A DNA stretch of 39,930 nt from Polyangiaceae bacterium. Its GTDB lineage: Bacteria; Myxococcota_A; Polyangia; Polyangiales; Polyangiaceae. A program made the position numbers and the translations under genes. Shown one piece after another: positions 35,045-39,930 of this stretch (the stretch's first letter is position 1; each line of letters opens with the position of its first letter). The stretch covers positions 1 to 39,930 of the forward strand of contig JAJDAH010000480.1 in NCBI GenBank assembly GCA_029261965.1, in the 5' to 3' direction. The notes under the pieces were generated by a model. That model was not told the origin of the DNA. It saw nothing but the letters and a program-made list of their open reading frames with translations, and searched no databases.

Positions 35045-35914
35045 ATGTGTTCCTGTCGAGCCGGCTTGGTGCGCCAGCGGGGCGTCCGTGACGCGGGCGG
35101 CAGCGTGTGGCAAGTCCCCTTCGTGCGCGCGTGGGTCTCGCTCGTCATCGCCGCCGCGGTCGTAACCGCGGGTGCCATCGGGGTTGCAGGCCCAGCGGCG
35201 AGCACTTCGTCCGGAGAGCTCGCGGCATCGACGCGCTGGACCACCAAGTTCTTCATTTCGGATTCGAAGAAGCCTGGACCGACGGTCCTCGTCGTCGCCG
35301 GCATTCACGGCGACGAGCGCGCCCCCCCTTTGGCAGCGTCGCGGATACGCCGATGGCAGCCGAGCCGAGGAAAGCTCGTCGTGGTGCCTGAGGCGAATCG
35401 CCCCGCGTTGGCCAGCGGTACGCGGCACTCTCCGCGCACGAAGCATCCCGACCTGAACAGGAACTTCCCGACCAAGTGGCGCGCAAAGCCGCGCGGCGAA
35501 CTCGCAAGCGCGCTCTGGCGGCTGACTACCGATCTGACGCCGGACTGGGTCCTCGACCTCCACGAGGGTTGGGGGTTCAATCGTCGAAACAAGAAGACGA
35601 TGGGAAGCTCCATCGTCGTCGTGCCCGACGACCGCGTCACCGGGCGTACCACGCCCATGGCGAAACACTTGCTCGCAAACATCAACTCCTCCATCGAGCA
35701 GCGCACGAAGCACTTCACCAAAATCGCGCCCGGACCACTCGGCAGCTTCGCGCGCTCGGTGACCGAGCAGCTCGGCATTCCGTCTTTCGTCTTCGAAACG
35801 ACCCGACTGACACAACCGATAGAACTGCGCGCGTCGCAACACGAGCGACTGGTGCTGACGACGCTCACGCGCTTGGGCATGAAGCCCGTCGAAAGCAAGC
35901 GCCGGCAAGAGTAG
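35045..35914 (+). CDS. Secreted zinc hydrolase of the M14/succinylglutamate desuccinylase-aspartoacylase group
   Basis: 289 residues from ATG 35045; a GTG at 35105 or 35123 would place the hydrophobic segment (about 29-50) at the N-terminus as a classical signal peptide, and is a serious alternative. Zinc ligands are seen in GIHGDERAP (His88, Glu91) and in DLHEGW (His), and a DLNRNFP segment with the substrate-binding Arg is typical of the M14 fold. Substrate unknown: a carboxypeptidase acting on cell-wall peptides or an amide hydrolase are both possible. It is convergent with the CheX-like gene; the stop region forms an imperfect inverted repeat. Confidence 0.82.
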   Translation: MCSCRAGLVRQRGVRDAGGSVWQVPFVRAWVSLVIAAAVVTAGAIGVAGPAASTSSGELAASTRWTTKFFISDSKKPGPTVLVVAGIHGDERAPPLAASRIRRWQPSRGKLVVVPEANRPALASGTRHSPRTKHPDLNRNFPTKWRAKPRGELASALWRLTTDLTPDWVLDLHEGWGFNRRNKKTMGSSIVVVPDDRVTGRTTPMAKHLLANINSSIEQRTKHFTKIAPGPLGSFARSVTEQLGIPSFVFETTRLTQPIELRASQHERLVLTTLTRLGMKPVESKRRQE

Positions 35915-35936
35915 ACGTCCGCGGAAGGCCGTCGAC

Positions 35937-36371
35937 TCAGGCTGCAGCGCGGTCGACGAGATATAACGCGATTTCACCGCCGACATACTCGGCGACGACG
36001 CGGCGGCAGCCTTGCTCGAGGTGGCTGACTTCGTGTCGGCGGGCGCAGCAGGCTACGGGAATGGAAAAGCGTCCGCCGAGCTCCCGTTGGGCGCGACCGG
36101 TGGTGATGTTGAGCAACTCGGCGACCACGTCGGGAATCAGTCGATCCTCGAATTTGACATCGAGACCGCCCATGCGGCGGACGAGATGGAGAGCCACCGG
36201 TTCGGAAACGGCGAGCACCAGCGTCGACTCGCCGCCAATGAGGGTGTGCGCCGACACGTCGCAATAGGCCGGTTCACCGTCCCAGGTCTCCTCTGGACCG
36301 GCTTCGAGGTTGTCCTCGCCGACGGCGAGCAACACCTCCCTGAGGGCGTCGAGCAGTGTTCGCATCGTCAT
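35937..36371 (-). CDS. CheX-like phosphatase domain protein
   Basis: 144 residues. Contains the CheX/CheC-type helix with ExxN (Glu85, Asn88 in AELLNITTGRAQREL), the catalytic arrangement that removes phosphate from CheY-like receivers, and a C-terminal beta strand region (RRVVAEYVGGEIALYLV). The ATG at 36371 is chosen because its first bases overlap the receiver stop (ATGA); the open frame runs further upstream inside the receiver gene but has no sense. It is the last gene of the FIST-kinase-receiver operon and would reset the phosphorylated receiver. Confidence 0.8.
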   Translation of the reverse strand: MTMRTLLDALREVLLAVGEDNLEAGPEETWDGEPAYCDVSAHTLIGGESTLVLAVSEPVALHLVRRMGGLDVKFEDRLIPDVVAELLNITTGRAQRELGGRFSIPVACCARRHEVSHLEQGCRRVVAEYVGGEIALYLVDRAAA

Positions 36372-36733
36372 GGCAGATACGGCCGGATGCGCTCGGCGAG
36401 GTCGGTCGGTCGGACCGGTTTTTCGATGTAATCCGTGACGCCGGCTTCGCAGGCGTCGAAGATGCTGGACTCGTCGCTGACCGCGCTGATCATGATGATC
36501 GGCAGATCGAGCCCGTCGCCTCTCACCTTTTTGACGAAACTCAGCCCGTCGAGCACTGGCATGTTCCAGTCGAGCATGACGAGATCGAAGTTCGTTCCCG
36601 AAACCTTGCCGAGCGCCTCTTCGCCGTCGCAAGCCTCGGTGATTTCTACCGTCTCGTCGGGGTTGTGCTCTTCGATCGTCCGCCGAATGAGAATGCGCAT
36701 GACCGGCGAATCGTCGACGATGAGGACTTTCAT
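36368..36733 (-). CDS. CheY-like single-domain response regulator
   Basis: 121 residues, a stand-alone receiver. Acidic pocket Asp7 and Asp8, phosphoacceptor Asp55 (VMLDWNMPVLDG), Ser83 at the Thr/Ser switch position and Lys105 (EKPV) are all present. No output domain is fused. Its start overlaps the kinase stop and its stop overlaps the CheX start, both by ATGA, so kinase, receiver and phosphatase should be made together. Confidence 0.96.
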   Translation of the reverse strand: MKVLIVDDSPVMRILIRRTIEEHNPDETVEITEACDGEEALGKVSGTNFDLVMLDWNMPVLDGLSFVKKVRGDGLDLPIIMISAVSDESSIFDACEAGVTDYIEKPVRPTDLAERIRPYLP

Positions 36734-38367
36734 TGTTCGTGCTCCAGGCTGGGGTCGAGCGAGAGTTCGGCGAGGGCAGTTCTCTTGGGGAGCTCGAGGA
36801 CGAATTCGGTGTGTTTGCCGACCTCGGTGTCTACTCGGACGCGGCCACCTAGGGCGGCGGCGTTCTCGACGACGACATCCATGCCCACGCCACGGCCCGA
36901 GGCTTCGGTGACCGACGGGGCGGTGGAGAACCCCGGAAGAAAAATGAGCTCGAGCACTTGCTCGTCGTCGAGGGGATCCACCTCTTCGGGATTCGCCAGT
37001 CCGCGCTCGAGGGCTCGTGCGCGGATCTCTGCCGCAGAAATGCCTCGACCGTCGTCGCGACAGCTGACGCGGATCGTGTCCTCGGTTTCGGTGATGCGCA
37101 CCTCGATGCGTCCGTCTCGAGCCTTGCCGAGCCCCGCACGTTCCGCCGACGCCTCGAGCCCGTGCGACACGGCGTTGCGCACGAGTTGAATCAGCGCGTT
37201 CTTCACCCTGACGCGAAAGTGCCGCGGCACCTGACCGGCAAGCTCGTCGACGAAGGATAGACTTGCCACCTTGCCGCAGGCCTCGCCCTCGACGCGAATC
37301 GAGCCAGCGAGCAGGCGCTCGAGCTCGTGACGCCCGTCGTCCTGGTCGAGGCGGAGCGTGCTACGCATTTCGCTGATTCGCGAGCTCATCTCGTTGCCTT
37401 CGCGCAGGCGTTCCCTGAGCTCGTTCAGGGCTTCGAGCACACGAGCGACGACTCCCGTCGACTGCCCCTGCTGAAGCTCCCCAAGAAGACCTTCCATCCG
37501 GTGCGTCTTGTGCTGCACGTAGTCGAGGCCAAGCGCTCTCGCGCTCCCCTTCAACGTGTGCAGTGTGCGCGCGCACTTCCGCAATGACTCGACGGAGACG
37601 TCCGACGTTTGAAGCGAGCTTTCGATGTAGCCGAGCCCTCGATCGGTCTCTTCGATGAACTCCTCGTAGGCGCTCGGCGGCAGCATGAGAATCTGGTAGG
37701 CCGTCTCGACCTTGCGGGCTTGCTCTTTGACGCGACGTTCGAGCTCGCGGGTCAGCTCGTGCTCGGTGGTCTGGTCGTCGATGACGACCAGTACCTTCCT
37801 CACCGAGCGCTCGGAGTCGTCGGTGGCGTTCTTCCAGATTCTGGCGAATGAAATCGCCAACGATTTTTCGCGGACGAGTCCGTCTTCGGTGGTGACCGAG
37901 TGGGCGTAGTCCGTCAGCGGGTTCAGACGCGCGAGCATTGCGGGCTGCGTCCTGGGCAAAAACTGCAAATCGAGGAACCGTCCAAATTTCGCCCGAACCG
38001 GCCCCTCGGGCAGCAACTCGACGAACGGCATCGATTCCAAATCACCACGCTCGAGGATCTGCCCTGCGGCCCGGGAATATCCAGGGTTGATGGTTCCGTC
38101 GCGGTTGATCGTCAGAATCCCCTGAGTCACCGTGGCGAAAATTTCGTCCTGGTCTTCTTTCAGCGCCCGAAGCGCTTCGTAGCTCTTCTGGAGCTCGGCT
38201 CTGGTGTTCTCGACGAGGGTGCGTGCGCGATCGTGCTCCTGCTCGAGCCCAAAACAGAAATTCTCCAAGACTTCGTGCTGGGACTCGAGACGATCGAGGG
38301 CGTCCTCGAGATCGAGCACTTTTTCGCGCAGCTCCGCGCTCTCGTTCTCGTCGGTGGGGTCGGACAC
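36730..38367 (-). CDS. CheA-like Hpt-HATPase hybrid histidine kinase with PAS-like domain
   Basis: 545 residues, GTG start at 38367. Order: coiled coil (about 10-72), PAS-like domain (about 74-200, FATVTQGILTINRDGTINPG), a second coiled coil (about 200-228), Hpt domain with phospho-His270 in HTLKGSARALGL, then a CheA-type ATPase domain with the N box (QLVRNAVSHG, 395-404), DDGRGI (438-443) and the G2-like RGVGMDVV. No DHp helix pair or CheW-like domain is present. No transmembrane helix is seen, so it is cytoplasmic. The open frame extends to 38973 but overlaps the upstream gene. Its signal is probably from the PAS-like domain or the FIST neighbour. Confidence 0.9.
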   Translation of the reverse strand: MSDPTDENESAELREKVLDLEDALDRLESQHEVLENFCFGLEQEHDRARTLVENTRAELQKSYEALRALKEDQDEIFATVTQGILTINRDGTINPGYSRAAGQILERGDLESMPFVELLPEGPVRAKFGRFLDLQFLPRTQPAMLARLNPLTDYAHSVTTEDGLVREKSLAISFARIWKNATDDSERSVRKVLVVIDDQTTEHELTRELERRVKEQARKVETAYQILMLPPSAYEEFIEETDRGLGYIESSLQTSDVSVESLRKCARTLHTLKGSARALGLDYVQHKTHRMEGLLGELQQGQSTGVVARVLEALNELRERLREGNEMSSRISEMRSTLRLDQDDGRHELERLLAGSIRVEGEACGKVASLSFVDELAGQVPRHFRVRVKNALIQLVRNAVSHGLEASAERAGLGKARDGRIEVRITETEDTIRVSCRDDGRGISAAEIRARALERGLANPEEVDPLDDEQVLELIFLPGFSTAPSVTEASGRGVGMDVVVENAAALGGRVRVDTEVGKHTEFVLELPKRTALAELSLDPSLEHEQ

Positions 38368-38372
38368 GGTGC

Positions 38373-39266
38373 TCAGAAGAGGAACAGGAGGCGGTCGAAC
38401 TTGAGGCCGTGGTTGTGGGCGAGCACATTGCAGCCTTCGAGCGACGCCCGGATGTCGTGGGTCAGCGAATAACCCGACACGTTCTCGGGGCACATCAAAG
38501 AAGCGTCCTCGCGCGTGCGGCGAAAGTGCAAGTCCAGCTTCGCTGCCATCTGTTCGAGGTGCTCGTTCTCGCGCCACTTGAGGCTGGCGCACGGGGGGAA
38601 GGCCATGCAGAACGTGAGGCGATCGAGCCCGAGGGAGCAGGCCCGAGCCGCAAGCGACGGCCATTGCTCGTCGAAACCCGGGTGCTCGACGAAATCCGCC
38701 CAGTGATCCATCGCCGAGGCGTGGCGATGAAATCCAATTCCAACGCGTCGGATCCCGAGACGCACCGCACCAACGACTTGCTCGAGCAGCCGCTCGACGC
38801 CGCCGCCGTTGGGTTCGAGAAGCACGGTGTCTCCCGCACCTGCACAGGAGATCTGCGGTTGGGGATCGCCGCCGAGCGCCCAGATCGTCGCCAGCCCTTC
38901 GATCGGCACCATTCCCGAATCGAGCACCTGCGCCACTGCCGAGGCGCCGAGCTCTTTGGCAAGCGCGTGGCACAGTTGCAAGTCGCCCTCCACCACCGCC
39001 CGGATCGCCTGGGGCAGCTCGTCGAAGAACGTTCGGATCTCACGCAGTCCCCGGCCGTGTTGCTCGTTCGCACCTCGGGGGAACGACCGCAGAAAGTCGA
39101 CGAACGTGCAGCTCGCGCACTGCGCCCACTCGTCCATGGCCGGGGATTGTCCAAAGCCAAGGTTGGGCTGAGCATCGATGACGCGCAAGAACGAGCTGAA
39201 CCCGTAGTTACCGAGATCGGTCTCGAAATCCGCTCGGTGCCGATGACCAATCTGGACGAGCGGCAT
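38373..39266 (-). CDS. Unrecognised Cys-rich protein in a FIST/kinase signalling operon
   Basis: 297 residues, not matched to any family I know. It has nine Cys, including CASC near residue 51 and FCMAFPPC, plus many His, and mixes alpha and beta pattern without signal peptide or membrane helix. Motif-like stretches include IWALGGDPQPQISCAGAGDTV and RRVGIGFHRHASAMDHWADF. The ATG at 39266 lies 10 bp after the FIST stop and the protein ends 5 bp before the kinase start, so it is in the operon. The Cys/His content would suit metal or iron-sulfur binding; this is inference. It could be an enzyme that makes or reads the ligand of the FIST protein. Confidence 0.75.
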   Translation of the reverse strand: MPLVQIGHRHRADFETDLGNYGFSSFLRVIDAQPNLGFGQSPAMDEWAQCASCTFVDFLRSFPRGANEQHGRGLREIRTFFDELPQAIRAVVEGDLQLCHALAKELGASAVAQVLDSGMVPIEGLATIWALGGDPQPQISCAGAGDTVLLEPNGGGVERLLEQVVGAVRLGIRRVGIGFHRHASAMDHWADFVEHPGFDEQWPSLAARACSLGLDRLTFCMAFPPCASLKWRENEHLEQMAAKLDLHFRRTREDASLMCPENVSGYSLTHDIRASLEGCNVLAHNHGLKFDRLLFLF

Positions 39267-39276
39267 GCCAGACGTC

Positions 39277-39930
39277 TCAGCATTCGCGCAGAGCGAGGAA
39301 CGTGGCCGTTTCGTTGTGGAACCGGCACATCGGCGCCTTGTCGCCACAATTGGCGATCTCGCCGTAGGTGTAAAACCCTACGAGCGGAACGTCCTCACCG
39401 AACACTTCCTGGGCGGCGGTGATTTCCTTGTTCGTGCGACGACCAAGCACGACCTTGCGAGCCATGCACGAGAAAAAGAGCACCGCGTCCGGCTTTCCGG
39501 TCAGATGTTTCGTCGCCCGCGAAGCAGCTTCTTTGGCTGCGGCGATGACCTGGTCGGACTTGGCTCGCGTCATTTTGATCTTGGAGCCCTGGGGGATCTC
39601 GGCAGCGAAGCTCACCGCGCCGGTACCGCGATCGACCTGCATGGGAGCGCGCAGCAAGATGTACTCCTCCCCGGCTCGGAGCCCACGCTCGTCGACGAGC
39701 CCGGTTTCGTCGACCAGGGCGAACGGATACTCGACGCCGATGGCAGGCAGCTCCGACGCCTTCTCACCCAAGAACGTCGAGTACAACTCGAGCGCCGTCT
39801 GATCCTCGATCTTGTAGACGACGTTGCCTTCGGCTTTGGTCACCTCTTTGGCGACCCCGATCGGCTGCCAACCACTCATCACACCAAACCCTACTTCGAG
39901 TTCTATTTCGCTCTCGAGCATGAGGCCGAC
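39277..39930 (-). CDS. FIST sensor-domain protein, C-terminal part (5' end cut by window)
   Basis: About 217 residues visible; the frame is open to the window end, so the start and the FIST N-terminal domain lie outside. The FIST_C pattern is present: a GWQPIGVAKEVTKAEGNVVY segment, YILLRAPMQVDRGTGAVSFA, and near the end the signature PDAVLFFSCMARKVVLGRRT and VGFYTYGEIANCG, with FHNETATFLAL. FIST domains bind small molecules such as amino acids in signalling proteins. It leads the operon with the unknown Cys-rich protein, the kinase, receiver and CheX gene. Confidence 0.88.
   Translation of the reverse strand, partial: VGLMLESEIELEVGFGVMSGWQPIGVAKEVTKAEGNVVYKIEDQTALELYSTFLGEKASELPAIGVEYPFALVDETGLVDERGLRAGEEYILLRAPMQVDRGTGAVSFAAEIPQGSKIKMTRAKSDQVIAAAKEAASRATKHLTGKPDAVLFFSCMARKVVLGRRTNKEITAAQEVFGEDVPLVGFYTYGEIANCGDKAPMCRFHNETATFLALREC

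Noticed and set aside
36372-36632. Extension of the CheX-like gene to 36632
   Set aside because: The extra part is an Arg-rich shadow of the receiver gene; the ATGA overlap start at 36371 fits the operon pattern.
38368-38973. N-terminal extension of the kinase to 38973
   Set aside because: It overlaps the upstream Cys-rich gene in a different frame and is Arg-rich with no domain; the GTG at 38367 fits the coiled-coil start and lies 5 bp after the upstream stop.

Overview
The window looks like a chromosomal segment of a high-GC member of the Myxococcota (Polyangia-like deltaproteobacterial lineage). The indications are membrane-anchored Ser/Thr protein kinases, PilZ proteins, many lipoproteins, GTG starts, very acidic or Ala/Pro-rich tails on membrane proteins, and an alternative complex III next to a caa3 oxidase. 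The genus cannot be named from the sequence. I see no tRNA, rRNA, CRISPR array, insertion sequence or phage gene, and no gene-free stretch longer than 300 bp.

Layout. 1-6303 (+): the end of an alternative complex III operon (ActF), a small anchored acidic/Pro-rich protein, a SCO copper chaperone and the four subunits of an A2-type caa3 oxidase, with ATGA overlaps or short gaps; a quinol-to-oxygen respiratory module. 6341-9954: a DacB/PBP4 peptidase, divergent from an orphan solute-binding lipoprotein, then a small secreted protein. 10050-14001: pyrG, a convergent lipid kinase and a divergent HEAT-like lipoprotein. 14110-19777: a TRAP system of the TatT/TatP (TPAT) type, made of TatT lipoprotein, DctP/TatP receptor, DctQ and DctM; both permease subunits carry large charged, repetitive C-terminal tails. 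19788-21224: a MATE exporter on the minus strand.

21338-30958 holds two transmembrane Ser/Thr kinases (one with two kinase domains) flanking a pair of plus-strand genes that each encode three DsbA-like thioredoxin domains in one chain. The second kinase has a CxxC pair in its predicted periplasmic tail, so a redox link is conceivable. 31116-35914 holds an MBL-fold hydrolase, a large PilZ protein with one membrane segment and a TonB-like Pro-rich tail, a small PilZ protein, a phosphodiester-glycosidase-like lipoprotein and an M14/AstE-like zinc hydrolase.

35937-39930 (all minus) is a tight signalling operon: FIST sensor (cut by the window end), an unrecognised Cys-rich protein, a CheA-like kinase with PAS-like, Hpt and ATPase domains, a CheY-like receiver and a CheX-like phosphatase. 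The last three genes overlap by ATGA. The most notable material is the triple-DsbA pair, the TPAT transporter with repeat tails, and the FIST-kinase-CheY-CheX operon with its unknown component.
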